Source: Gemmatimonadaceae bacterium
GTDB lineage: Bacteria; Gemmatimonadota; Gemmatimonadetes; Gemmatimonadales; Gemmatimonadaceae
Assembly: GCA_036273715.1 (NCBI GenBank)
Contig: DASUHB010000033.1
Span: 124,001-188,000 of the forward strand
DNA: 64,000 nt
Direction: 5' to 3'
Part shown: positions 31,149 through 39,806 of the stretch, in pieces
Position numbering within the stretch: the stretch's first letter is position 1
Layout of the letters: the number at the start of each line of letters is the position of its first letter
Program-made: the position numbers and the translations under genes
Notes under the pieces: model-generated
Told to the model about the DNA's origin: nothing
The model's database searches: none
Seen by the model: the letters and a program-made list of their open reading frames with translations, nothing else

Positions 31149-32327
31149 CTAGAACAGCACCTGCCAGTGGATGAACCACAGCTCCGTCGGATTCCCGGAC
31201 AGGCCGCCCTTCGGCGTGGTCTTCTGGTAGTCGAGCGAGAACGAAGTCTTGGGCGTCGTGTCCCAGAAAATGCCGCCGACCCAGAACTCCTGATATCCGC
31301 TCGCCGCCGTGCTGGGCGTGAAATGGTCATAGCGGGCCAGAATGCCGATCGACGGAACCGGGCCGTGATGGCTGCCCCACTCCAAGGGCCGGAGCACGGC
31401 GAAGCCATCGTACAACCGGCCGGTGGTCGTGGTCACGATCTGATCCAGCGCGTCGGGGCTCCCGGCATCCGAATCATCCTTCTTCTCCGCCCATTCCCCG
31501 CCTAACTGAGCCCGCCGGTCCTTGATGCCGACGAACACGCCGTAGCGGTTCTTTGCCAGGCCGCTCGAGATCGGATTCGTCGGGTCGTTCACGAACGAGC
31601 TCGCGTTGTTCCCGAAGTAGCCCCAGGGAGAGATCGTCAGCGTCTGGAAGTAGCTGTGTGACTGGCCGAACGGCGTGAGCGACACGCGCAGGGCGAAGTC
31701 CTTGAAGCTGTTCGCCTCGGGCGCCTGATAGCCTGCGCCGTTGGTGATCGTGCCGTAGACTTCGCCTAACTTGTGCGGCAGCGTCAGCTGCGTCGCCGCG
31801 CCGAGGTCCGCCGAGGAGAAAAAGCTCAGCCGGTCGAGCGACGTCTTCGAGACCCAGCGGGGCCAGAAGCCTTCCTCGTGGTCGATCACGACGGTGTGCA
31901 GCATGCCGAATCGCGCCAGCGCCGAGAATCCGTTCGAGTCGGGCAGCGCGTACTCCCACTGCAGATAGCCGTATTTGAGCCGCACGAACCAGCCCTGGTA
32001 CGCGTTCGGATCGCCCTGGCCCTGTTGGATGTCCGTCGTGATGCGAACGCTCATCCGCTTCCCGGCTGGCATCTTGAAGGTGAGGTACGCCCGTTCGATG
32101 TCGAACTTGTTGGCGTGGCTGCCGCCGTTGGCCTTCTGCGACGCATCATCGGTTTCGACCTGGTAGTTGCCGAAGAGCCACCCCGAGAAATCGAGCGCCG
32201 GCGTCTTCGGCTTCGTGGCGGCGGTGTCGGCCTTCGTGGAATCCTTCGCATACTGTTGGGCGCGTGCGTGAGGCACAGCGAGGAGCATCGCCGCGGCCGC
32301 GGCGAGCAACGGGCGGAACGTGGGCAT
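31149..32327 (-). CDS. Outer-membrane beta-barrel porin, probably phosphate-linked
   Basis: 392 residues with signal peptide (LLAAAAAMLLAVPHARAQ), alternating amphipathic strands and a terminal Phe (WFIHWQVLF), the BAM recognition end. DFSGWLFGNYQVE at the start and the overall length resemble OprP/OprO-like phosphate-selective porins, but I cannot verify the arginine ladder, so the specificity is inference. It is 42 nt downstream of pstS2 and likely co-transcribed from the PHO-box promoter, which supports phosphate uptake across the outer membrane. Confidence 0.75.
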   Translation of the reverse strand: MPTFRPLLAAAAAMLLAVPHARAQQYAKDSTKADTAATKPKTPALDFSGWLFGNYQVETDDASQKANGGSHANKFDIERAYLTFKMPAGKRMSVRITTDIQQGQGDPNAYQGWFVRLKYGYLQWEYALPDSNGFSALARFGMLHTVVIDHEEGFWPRWVSKTSLDRLSFFSSADLGAATQLTLPHKLGEVYGTITNGAGYQAPEANSFKDFALRVSLTPFGQSHSYFQTLTISPWGYFGNNASSFVNDPTNPISSGLAKNRYGVFVGIKDRRAQLGGEWAEKKDDSDAGSPDALDQIVTTTTGRLYDGFAVLRPLEWGSHHGPVPSIGILARYDHFTPSTAASGYQEFWVGGIFWDTTPKTSFSLDYQKTTPKGGLSGNPTELWFIHWQVLF

Positions 32328-32369
32328 GGATTGTCGTCGACAGTGAAGGTGCGGGGATCGAAGTGAGTG

Positions 32370-33416
32370 CTACTTGGACGCGACGTTGACCTCGTTCAGC
32401 CGCTTGTCGAGCATGGCCACCATCGACGGCGGCAGCGGCGAATTGTCGAGCGACGGCGCTTCCCGTTCGCCGTCGTGAATTGCCCAACGGAGGAAGTCGA
32501 CCAGCTGTTTACCCTTCTTTGGGTCGACCGGGCGCTTGTACAGCAGCACCCACGTGAACGAGGAAATCGGATAGGCGGCGCGCCCGGGCGCGTTCACGAT
32601 CGAGATCCGGAAATCGGTGTTGGGCGGAAGCTTCGCCGCAGCGCCCGCGGCGGCTTCCGTCACCCCCTCGATGGTCGGCGCAACCCACTGGCCGGCGGCG
32701 TTCCTGATCAGCGCCGTCGGCAGATGATTCTCTTTCGCATACGACAGCTCGACGTATCCGATCGCGCCCGGCGTCTGTTTCACCTGGCCGGTGACGCCCT
32801 CGCTGCCCTTGCCGCCTAACCCAACCGGCCAGTTGATCGACTGCGCCCTGCCCGGGCCGCTCGCCCACGCCGGATTCACGGCCGACAGATAGTCGGTGAA
32901 GATGTACGACGTGCCGCTGCCGTCGGAACGGTGCACAACTACGATGTCCGAGCCGGGCAGCTTCACGCCTGGATTGAGCGAGGTGATCGACGCGTCGTTC
33001 CACTTCGTGACCTCGCCGAGATAGATGTCGCCGAGCACGTGGCCGGTTAGGCGCAAGGGCTGTTGGATGTCGGGCAGGTTGTACGTGATCGCCACCGCGC
33101 CCAGCACCGTCGGAATGTGCAGGATCGGGCCGCCCTTGGCCTTCGACATCTGCTCATCGGTCATCGGCCCATCCGATGCGCCGAAGTCGACGGTTTCATC
33201 GGACAGCTGGCGAATGCCGCCACTCGACCCGATCGACTGATAATTGATTTTCACTCCGGTCTTCTCGGCGTAGATCGACGCCCATCTCGAGTAGATCGGA
33301 TAAGCGAAGCTGCTGCCGGCCCCGGTCAGGTCGGCGCCCTGCGCGATGGCGGTCGCAGCGGCGATCGAAACGGCAGTGAGGCCCAGGGCTGCGGCACGCG
33401 TGAACCTGTCAGTCAC
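32370..33416 (-). CDS. pstS: Phosphate-binding protein PstS (copy 2)
   Basis: 348 residues. GTG 33416 follows a GAGGAG Shine-Dalgarno. Signal peptide LGLTAVSIAAATAIAQG without a lipobox Cys, so this copy is soluble in the periplasm, unlike copy 1. DLTGAGSSFAYPIYSRW, GSSGGIRQ, DFGASDGPM and RSDGSGTSYIF are the phosphate-binding motifs. Paired with the porin rather than with permease genes; it may deliver phosphate from the porin to the PstCAB encoded downstream. Four 11-bp PHO-like repeats lie 46-89 nt upstream. Confidence 0.95.
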   Translation of the reverse strand: MTDRFTRAAALGLTAVSIAAATAIAQGADLTGAGSSFAYPIYSRWASIYAEKTGVKINYQSIGSSGGIRQLSDETVDFGASDGPMTDEQMSKAKGGPILHIPTVLGAVAITYNLPDIQQPLRLTGHVLGDIYLGEVTKWNDASITSLNPGVKLPGSDIVVVHRSDGSGTSYIFTDYLSAVNPAWASGPGRAQSINWPVGLGGKGSEGVTGQVKQTPGAIGYVELSYAKENHLPTALIRNAAGQWVAPTIEGVTEAAAGAAAKLPPNTDFRISIVNAPGRAAYPISSFTWVLLYKRPVDPKKGKQLVDFLRWAIHDGEREAPSLDNSPLPPSMVAMLDKRLNEVNVASK

Positions 33417-33461
33417 GAAACACTCCTCTCGAGTTGTTGGGTGGAACGGTGCGTCCGCGGC

Positions 33462-33505
33462 GTAACGCAACGATCGTGACCGTGTCACGGTCGGGTCACG
33501 GCGTG
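33462..33505 (-). promoter_or_regulatory. PHO-box-like tandem repeats before pstS2
   Basis: Plus-strand units GTAACGCAACG, ATCGTGACCGT, GTCACGGTCGG and GTCACGGCGTG run head to tail with an 11-nt period; units 1, 3 and 4 begin GTMACG. This matches the 11-bp direct-repeat geometry of PhoB-family sites. Positioned 46-89 nt upstream of the pstS2 GTG. The remaining gap to phoR shows nothing else. Confidence 0.62.
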
Positions 33506-33649
33506 CTCGCTCGCGTGCGTCGCGCACGTGGCAGAGGGAATGCTCGGGACTGGATTGTGCCGCGCCGCTGCGCGCTCAGCATCCATTCACTCCGATTTCG
33601 GCTCGTGAATGCAGGCGGGGTACGAATCACCCTCGCGACGTCGCTCCAG

Positions 33650-35428
33650 TCACGGGCGCGTCACAGCGAGGCGGCGTGGATCGCGCGCCGCGTCGGACTC
33701 ACCAGCGTGGGCGGGGCCGGCGGGGAACAGCGCGCGGACCGTCGTGCCGCGACCCGGCGCACTCTCCGCTTCCACGCGCCCGGCATGCGCTTCGACCAGA
33801 TGCCGCACGATGGCCAGGCCTAACCCTGTGCCGCCCGCGTCCCGCGACCGGCCCGGGTCCACGCGATAGAAACGTTCGAAGATTCGCGGCAGATGCTCGG
33901 GCGCGATGCCGATTCCCGAGTCGCGCACGCCGACCCAGGTGCCCGCTCCGCCATTCGCCGGCGTCGTGAACACGGTGACAGAACCGCCGGCGGGCGTGTA
34001 GCGGACCGCGTTCTCGACGAGGTTGGCGACGATCTGGTGCAGGGCAGTGGGATCGGCGTACACCGTCGGCGCACGCGGATCGATGGCCGCATCGAGTGCG
34101 ACCGCGTGGTCGGTATGTGTGCGGCGGGTCGCGTGGAAGATGTCGTCGGCGATCGCGGCGACGTCGACGGGGGTCGGGTTCGGCCGCCATCCGCCGGATT
34201 CGATGCGCGACAGATCGAGCAGGTCATCGACGATGCGCCGCATGCGCTCGGCGTTGGCGCGAATCGCTTCGGCGAACTGCGCGCGCTGCTCGGCCGGCAG
34301 GTCATCGGTGACGATGGTTTCGGCGAACCCGCCGATGACGGTCAGCGGCGTCTTGAGCTCGTGCGACACGTTGGCGACGAAATCGCGGCGCACCGATTCC
34401 AGCCGCCGGGTGGCGGTGAGGTCGAGCAGCGCGAGCACGGCCCCGCCGTCGCCTAACGGGCGAGCCGTGATCGAGAGCGTCCGCTCGTAGACCACCGTTT
34501 CGCTGGGGCCGCTCGGCTCCCCGCCTAACGCAGCGCCCAACGCTTCGCGCAACAGCGCGTCCCGCGGCAGGAGGTCCACCGAGAACGGCACCGGCCGATC
34601 CGCGCGCAGCAGGCGCCGGGCGCTGTCGTTGAGCCGCACCACCCGGCGCTGCGCATCCACCGCCAGCAGGCCTTCGTGCAGCGACTCGATGGCCGCGGCG
34701 AGCAGCTCCTGCTCCGCCTGCAGCTCGCGCAGCCGCGCAGCCAGTTGCTCGGCCATGCGGTGCATCGCCGTGCCCAACTCACCGACTTCGCCCGGCGCGC
34801 TCAACGACGGCCGCCGCGCCAGATCCCCGGCGGCGAGCGAGCGCGCCACGTCGCGCAGCTCGACGATCGGCTGCGTCACGGCGCGCGAGAACGCGAAGGT
34901 GAGCGCCAGCGCGGCGCCCAGCGCGATGAGGGCCGAGAGCACCACGTCGTCGCGCGCGCTCGCCACGATGTCGCCTAACTGTGCCGTGCTCACCGACACG
35001 CGCGCGACGCCCACCGGTGCCGCCACCGCCACGTAAAGCTCCGAGTCGCCGCGCGATGGGCTCGCGCGCGTCGCCACCCCGGTCCCCCGTTCGCGCGCCG
35101 CCGCGACCTCGGGCCGCGCCGCGTGATTCTCGAGATGCGGCAGCGCGTCGTCGGCGAACTCCGAGTCGCCGATCACCCGGCCGTCGGGCGCGATCAGCGT
35201 GACGCGATGGCCGAGCGCGGCGCCCGCCGTGTGCGCCATCGTTTCCTGATCCGCGGATGGCTGCGCGGCCCACTCCGCCGCCACCAGCTGCGCTTCCCGC
35301 CGCAGTTGGTCGGTTTCCCGCGCCGTGAGCTCTCGCGCCAGGCGCTGGCCGCTGATCACGACCACGAGAATCGCGAGCACCGTGATCACGAGCGCGAAGC
35401 CCGCGAACAAACGGCGCGCGAGTCTCAC
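33650..35428 (-). CDS. phoR: PhoR-type sensor histidine kinase
   Basis: 592 residues: two membrane helices (LFAGFALVITVLAILVVVISG and LSALIALGAALALTFAFS) flank a periplasmic sensor region of about 150 residues, followed by HAMP, a PAS-like segment, HisKA with the phospho-His near 356 in NVSHELKTPL, and HATPase with NLVENAVRYTP, DSGIGI and GGTGLGLAI. The large periplasmic domain differs from E. coli PhoR and suggests direct sensing in addition to the PstSCAB/PhoU route. GTG 35428 overlaps the phoB stop. Confidence 0.9.
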   Translation of the reverse strand: MRLARRLFAGFALVITVLAILVVVISGQRLARELTARETDQLRREAQLVAAEWAAQPSADQETMAHTAGAALGHRVTLIAPDGRVIGDSEFADDALPHLENHAARPEVAAARERGTGVATRASPSRGDSELYVAVAAPVGVARVSVSTAQLGDIVASARDDVVLSALIALGAALALTFAFSRAVTQPIVELRDVARSLAAGDLARRPSLSAPGEVGELGTAMHRMAEQLAARLRELQAEQELLAAAIESLHEGLLAVDAQRRVVRLNDSARRLLRADRPVPFSVDLLPRDALLREALGAALGGEPSGPSETVVYERTLSITARPLGDGGAVLALLDLTATRRLESVRRDFVANVSHELKTPLTVIGGFAETIVTDDLPAEQRAQFAEAIRANAERMRRIVDDLLDLSRIESGGWRPNPTPVDVAAIADDIFHATRRTHTDHAVALDAAIDPRAPTVYADPTALHQIVANLVENAVRYTPAGGSVTVFTTPANGGAGTWVGVRDSGIGIAPEHLPRIFERFYRVDPGRSRDAGGTGLGLAIVRHLVEAHAGRVEAESAPGRGTTVRALFPAGPAHAGESDAARDPRRLAVTRP

Positions 35429-36150
35429 GTGATCGCGCGGGGTGTGCGCAACCGATACCCGAAGCCGCGCACCGTCTCGATCAGATCCGACGCCGCGCCA
35501 AGCTTCGCCCGCAGCCGTTGAACGTGCATGTCGACGGTGCGCGTCTGGATGTCTGGCGCCGCATCCCACACCGTTTCGAGGAGGTGCGAGCGGCCCTGCA
35601 CGCGTCCGCGCCGCTCGGCGAGCGTGAGGAGCAGGCGATACTCCGTGGGCGTCAACTCGACGTCCTGCGCATCCACGCTCACGCGGTGCGCCGCACGATC
35701 GATCGCGATCGGGCCGATCACCAGCCGGTCCGCCGCCGGATTGCCGGCAGCCGACACGCGGCGCAGAATCGCGCCGACCCGCAACACCAATTCCTGCGGG
35801 CTGAACGGCTTGGTGAGATAGTCGTCTGCGCCTAACAGAAGACCGCGGATGCGGTCCGCCTCCTCGCGGCGCGCCGTGAGCAGCAACACCGCCACGTGCC
35901 GTGTGCTCTCCGATGCCCGCAGCTCCTCCAGCACCTCGAACCCCGACATCCCGGGCAGCATCAGGTCAAGCACGATCAGCGCCGGATGCTCGTCTCGCGC
36001 CATGCTGAGCGCATCGGCGCCCGTCGATGCCGTCGACACGCGGTACCCCGTCTTGGCGAGATGATACGCGACGAGTCCAACGATGTCCGGCTCGTCGTCC
36101 ACGACGAGCACGCGTTCACCCGAGGCGGGTGTGACGGCGGCGGCGGTCAT
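35425..36150 (-). CDS. phoB: PhoB-type response regulator
   Basis: 241 residues. Receiver: VLVVDDEPD acidic pocket, phospho-Asp62 in IVLDLMLPGMSG, Thr in LLLTARRE, Lys in LTKPFSPQELVLRV. C-terminal OmpR/PhoB winged helix: VELTPTEYRLLLTLAERRGR and TRTVDMHVQRLRAKLG. Expected to bind the 11-bp direct repeats upstream of both pstS genes. ATG 36150 overlaps the udk stop, and phoR overlaps its own stop, giving a udk-phoB-phoR unit. Confidence 0.92.
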   Translation of the reverse strand: MTAAAVTPASGERVLVVDDEPDIVGLVAYHLAKTGYRVSTASTGADALSMARDEHPALIVLDLMLPGMSGFEVLEELRASESTRHVAVLLLTARREEADRIRGLLLGADDYLTKPFSPQELVLRVGAILRRVSAAGNPAADRLVIGPIAIDRAAHRVSVDAQDVELTPTEYRLLLTLAERRGRVQGRSHLLETVWDAAPDIQTRTVDMHVQRLRAKLGAASDLIETVRGFGYRLRTPRAIT

Positions 36151-36779
36151 TGCACCGCATCCTCCGTCCGGAGGCACTCCTGGATCTTGGCCACGATCAT
36201 CTCCACCGCGAGAACGTTGTCACGTGCGTGTGGCACGATCAGGTCGGCGTAGCGCTTGGACGGTTCCACGAATTCCTCGTGCATCGGGCGCACCGTCGTC
36301 TCGTATTGCTCGAGAATCTCATCGATCGGCCGCCCCCGTTCGTGCATGTCGCGGCGGATACGGCGAATGAGACGCACATCCGCGTCGGCATCGACGAAGA
36401 CCTTGACATCACACCGCTCGCGAATGCGCGAGTCAGCCAGCAGCAGAATGCCATCGATGATGATCGCGGGCGCCGGATGTACGGCGACGGTCTCGCGCTT
36501 GCGGAGGTGCCTCACGAAATCATACACCGGTTTGTCGATGCTGCGCCCCACCGCGAGATCTCCGATATGCCGCGCCAGCAGCTCGAGATCGAACGCATCC
36601 GGGTGGTCCCAGTTGAGGCGCCGCCGTTCCTCATCCGACAGATGCGTGAAGTTGCGGTAGTAGGCATCCATGTCCAGCATGACGACCCGCACCGGCGACA
36701 TCGCCGCGGCGACGTGCCGCGCCAGCGTGGATTTCCCGGAGCCGGAGCCGCCCGCAATTCCAACGACCAACGAGTTCAT
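36147..36779 (-). CDS. udk: Uridine kinase
   Basis: 210 residues. P-loop GIAGGSGSGKSTLARHVA at the N-terminus, DMDAYYRNFTHLS and NWDHPDAFD (substrate-binding), and IIIDGILLLADSRI are the Udk family motifs. Phosphorylates uridine and cytidine in pyrimidine salvage. Unusually it leads the phoB-phoR operon by a 4-nt overlap. Diverges from the 5'-nucleotidase gene across 156 nt. Confidence 0.94.
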   Translation of the reverse strand: MNSLVVGIAGGSGSGKSTLARHVAAAMSPVRVVMLDMDAYYRNFTHLSDEERRRLNWDHPDAFDLELLARHIGDLAVGRSIDKPVYDFVRHLRKRETVAVHPAPAIIIDGILLLADSRIRERCDVKVFVDADADVRLIRRIRRDMHERGRPIDEILEQYETTVRPMHEEFVEPSKRYADLIVPHARDNVLAVEMIVAKIQECLRTEDAVQ

Positions 36780-36935
36780 CGTTCGCTCGACTTGAATGCT
36801 GGTCGACGCGCGGGCCGGCGAAAAGTGGCCGCTGTGTCACGGAGATGTATCGAAGAATCGTTGGATTGCTCGCGGCGCGCCAGATCGGTCGCGGCAGGTG
36901 TCGTGCGGTCGGGGTCGCTCGTTAAGTTCAACGCC

Positions 36936-38522
36936 ATGCGGGCGTTACTCGAGAGTGGCCTCGTGCTGCTTGCGCTGACCTGGCCTGTCGCCGTGCGGGC
37001 CCAACGGCCTGGCGCGCGACGCGTTCCGGCCGGCATCGCACTGACGGCGGATTCGATCCCGCGATACGTGCGCCTCCGTGTGATCGCAACCAACGATTTC
37101 CACGGGGCGCTCGATCCGATCTCGGTGTCCGGCGGCGCCCTGCGCGGCGGCGCCGACGCCATGGCGGCAACGATCGCACGCGCGGCGCGCGGTTGTGCAC
37201 CGCCTAACTGCGCCACGCTGCTGGTCGATGCGGGCGATCTGTTCCAGGGCTCGGCGGCGTCCAATCTCGCCCACGGCGCGCCGGTCGTGGCCCTGTACAA
37301 CGCGCTCGGCTATGCCGCGACGGCCGTCGGCAACCACGAGTTCGATTGGGGCATCGACACCCTGCGAGCTCGAATGCGCGAGGCGAGGTTCGGGATCCTC
37401 GCCGCCAATGTGCGTGATCGTCGCGGCCGCCTTCCGTCGTGGGCGCGGGACGATACCATTCTCGATCGCGGTGGGCTGCGCATCGGCATTATCGGCGTGA
37501 TCGGCCCCGAGACCTATCACAGCATCATGTCCTCGCGGGTGCGCGGCCTGCGTTTCGACGACCCGGCGCCGATCATCGACTCGCTCGCGCGGTCGCTGCG
37601 TGCGCGCGGCGTGGATGCCGTGATCGTACTCGCGCACAGCGGCGCCTTCTGCGACGACGGAACCTGCCACGGCCCGGCCATCGACCTGGCCAAGCGCCTA
37701 ACGGAGCCGGTGAACGCCATCATCTCCGGCCACACACACACGCTGGTCGACACCCGCGTGGACCGCGTGCCCATCGTGCAGGCGCGGGCGTCGGGCCGCG
37801 CCGTGGCCGTGCTCGATCTCGCCATCGCGCCGACCGCCGCGCGCGACTCGGTGCTGTCGCAGGCGGTGCTCGAGTCGGCGACGGATGGCGACCCGCCGCC
37901 GATCGACTCCATCGTCCGCGCGGCGGACGCCCGCGTGGCCGGCCTCGAGCGCCGCAGGGTCGCGCGATTCGCCCGCGCCCTCGAGCGCGCCGGCCCGCAA
38001 TATCCGTTAGGCAACCTCATCGCCGATGCCCAACGGTGGGCCGGGAAGGCGGATGTCGCGGCCGTCAACAACGGCGGGATACGCCAGCGCGTCGCCGCCG
38101 GCGACGCCACGTGGGGCGCGCTCTTTGCCGTCCAGCCGTTCGCCAACGCGCTGCGCCGCCTGACCGTCCCCGGTCGCGCGCTCCGCGCCTACCTCGCGAC
38201 CATCGTCGGCACGGACGGGGTACCCACCGCTCACGTGTCCGGCATCGCGCTGGCCTTCGACCGCTCGCGCGCCGACCGTGCGCCGCGCCTCGTGTCCGCG
38301 CGCCTCAGCGGCGGCGGCGAGTTGCGCGACGACGCGCCATACACGATCGTCCTCAACGACTTCATGGCCACCGGCGCCGAGGGACGAATCCTGACGGAGG
38401 CGGCAACCGGCGACGAGACGCTCTCGGTCGATGACCTCGACGCGCTGGTGGCCTACCTGCGATCGCGCACCCAACCCGTCGTCGCGCCTAACGATAGGCG
38501 CATCACGATCTCGCAACCATGA
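36936..38522 (+). CDS. Secreted 5'-nucleotidase / metallophosphatase (UshA-like)
   Basis: 528 residues. Signal peptide SGLVLLALTWPVAVRAQ. Two-metal phosphatase motifs in order: IATNDFHGALD, VDAGDLFQGS, VGNHEFDWG, LAHSG, ISGHTHTLVD. C-terminal 5'-nucleotidase substrate domain: PLGNLIADAQRWAGKADVAA, NNGGIRQRVA, FAVQPFANAL. Releases phosphate and nucleosides from periplasmic nucleotides, so it serves both the phosphate locus and the downstream salvage genes. A TAAGTT -10-like hexamer lies 8 nt before the ATG, hinting at a leaderless mRNA. Confidence 0.9.
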   Translation: MRALLESGLVLLALTWPVAVRAQRPGARRVPAGIALTADSIPRYVRLRVIATNDFHGALDPISVSGGALRGGADAMAATIARAARGCAPPNCATLLVDAGDLFQGSAASNLAHGAPVVALYNALGYAATAVGNHEFDWGIDTLRARMREARFGILAANVRDRRGRLPSWARDDTILDRGGLRIGIIGVIGPETYHSIMSSRVRGLRFDDPAPIIDSLARSLRARGVDAVIVLAHSGAFCDDGTCHGPAIDLAKRLTEPVNAIISGHTHTLVDTRVDRVPIVQARASGRAVAVLDLAIAPTAARDSVLSQAVLESATDGDPPPIDSIVRAADARVAGLERRRVARFARALERAGPQYPLGNLIADAQRWAGKADVAAVNNGGIRQRVAAGDATWGALFAVQPFANALRRLTVPGRALRAYLATIVGTDGVPTAHVSGIALAFDRSRADRAPRLVSARLSGGGELRDDAPYTIVLNDFMATGAEGRILTEAATGDETLSVDDLDALVAYLRSRTQPVVAPNDRRITISQP

Positions 38523-38764
38523 CCGACCGCTTCACCGTCTTCGTCAACGGCGCCAAATTGGATGTCGCTGCCCCGGCCGCCGCCCTCGATGCGGTGCGGG
38601 CATGGGACTCCGACGCTGCCGCCGCCATCGAGCAGGGCACGCGCGCCCTCACCGACAGCCGCGGTCTCGCCCTTCCGCCCGGGTCGCCCCTCTACGCGGG
38701 CGCCATTCTCCGCGTCGTTGCCGTGCGCGATCGCGACGACGACGATGCGGACCTGCTCCACTGA
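38519..38764 (+). CDS. 81-residue protein of unknown function (possible beta-grasp fold)
   Basis: Starts MTDRFTVFVNGAKLDV and overlaps the nucleotidase stop (ATGA); ends 1 nt before the adenosine deaminase GTG. FTVFVNG at the start, then alternating hydrophobics and SPLYAGAILRVVAVR near the end, looks like a ThiS/MoaD-type ubiquitin-like fold, but the C-terminal Gly-Gly needed for thiocarboxylate is absent; the tail is acidic (RDRDDDDADLLH). I do not recognise a family. Tight coupling on both sides suggests a role in nucleoside use. Confidence 0.6.
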   Translation: MTDRFTVFVNGAKLDVAAPAAALDAVRAWDSDAAAAIEQGTRALTDSRGLALPPGSPLYAGAILRVVAVRDRDDDDADLLH

Positions 38765-38765
38765 C

Positions 38766-39806
38766 GTGCCGGCCATAACCAGCGACCTGCTTCGAGCACT
38801 GCCCAAGGCGGAGCTGCATTGTCACCTCGATGGCAGCATCAGGCCATCGACGCTCCTCGAATTGGGCCGAGAATACAAGCAGCCGATGCCGGCCGCGGGC
38901 GCAGACGCGTTGGCCGAACACATGGTGGTGCGCGATGCGCACAACCTGGAGGATTATCTGGCGCGGTTCGGCACCACGCTCTCCGTGTTGCAGCACGCGG
39001 ACGCGCTCGAGCGCGTCGCCTACGAGCTCGTCGAAGACGCGGCGCGCGACGGCGTCCGCTACATCGAGATGCGGTACGCGCCGGTGCTCAACACGCGCGC
39101 CGGCCTGTCGTTAGGCGAAACGGTAGACGCCACCCTGCGCGGCATCGCGCGCGGCGAGCGCGACCACGGCACGCGCGGCCGCATCATCATTTGCGGCCTG
39201 CGCCAGCTCTCGCCCGACGTGTCGCTCGAGCTGGCACGACTCGCGGTGGCCTACCGCGATCGCGGCGTGGTGGGCTTCGACCTCGCCGGCGCCGAGCGCG
39301 ACCACCCGGCTCGCGACCACGCCGCGGCCTTCGCGCTGGCGCGCGAGCACGGCCTCGCGTGCACCGTGCACGCCGGCGAGGGTGACGGTCCGGGCTCCGT
39401 AAGGCAAGCGGTGCACGACTGCGGCGCCGACCGGCTCGGTCACGCCACCCGCCTCATCGAAGATGAAGGCCTCACGCGCGTCGTAAACGAGCGGCGCATC
39501 GCGCTCGAAGTGTGCATCACGAGCAACGTCCAGACGCGCGCCGTGGAGAGCTACGATGCGCATCCGGTCCGACAGTACTTCGACCGCGGCCTCCTCGTGG
39601 TGCTCAACACCGACAACCGTCTCATGAGCGGCACCACACTCACCGACGAATACATGCACGCGGCGCGGCATCTCGACTTCACCTTCGCCGAGCTCGCGGC
39701 CATCGCGCGCAACGGGTTCGCGAGCGCGTTCATGCCGGCGGCCGAACGGGACGCAATGCTCGCCGACGCCGATCGCGAGATCGCGCGGCTGGCGGCGTGT
39801 CCGTGA
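38766..39806 (+). CDS. add: Adenosine deaminase
   Basis: 346 residues, TIM-barrel amidohydrolase that converts (deoxy)adenosine to (deoxy)inosine. Zinc ligands and catalysis: AELHCHLDGSIRP (HxH), CTVHAGEGDG (His and catalytic Glu), RLGHATRL, and VLNTDNRLMSGTTL (Asp). GTG 38766 is chosen because PKAELHCHLDGS must lie near the start; the open frame extends upstream in conflict with the 81-residue gene. Product inosine feeds the phosphorylase encoded next. Confidence 0.94.
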   Translation: MPAITSDLLRALPKAELHCHLDGSIRPSTLLELGREYKQPMPAAGADALAEHMVVRDAHNLEDYLARFGTTLSVLQHADALERVAYELVEDAARDGVRYIEMRYAPVLNTRAGLSLGETVDATLRGIARGERDHGTRGRIIICGLRQLSPDVSLELARLAVAYRDRGVVGFDLAGAERDHPARDHAAAFALAREHGLACTVHAGEGDGPGSVRQAVHDCGADRLGHATRLIEDEGLTRVVNERRIALEVCITSNVQTRAVESYDAHPVRQYFDRGLLVVLNTDNRLMSGTTLTDEYMHAARHLDFTFAELAAIARNGFASAFMPAAERDAMLADADREIARLAACP

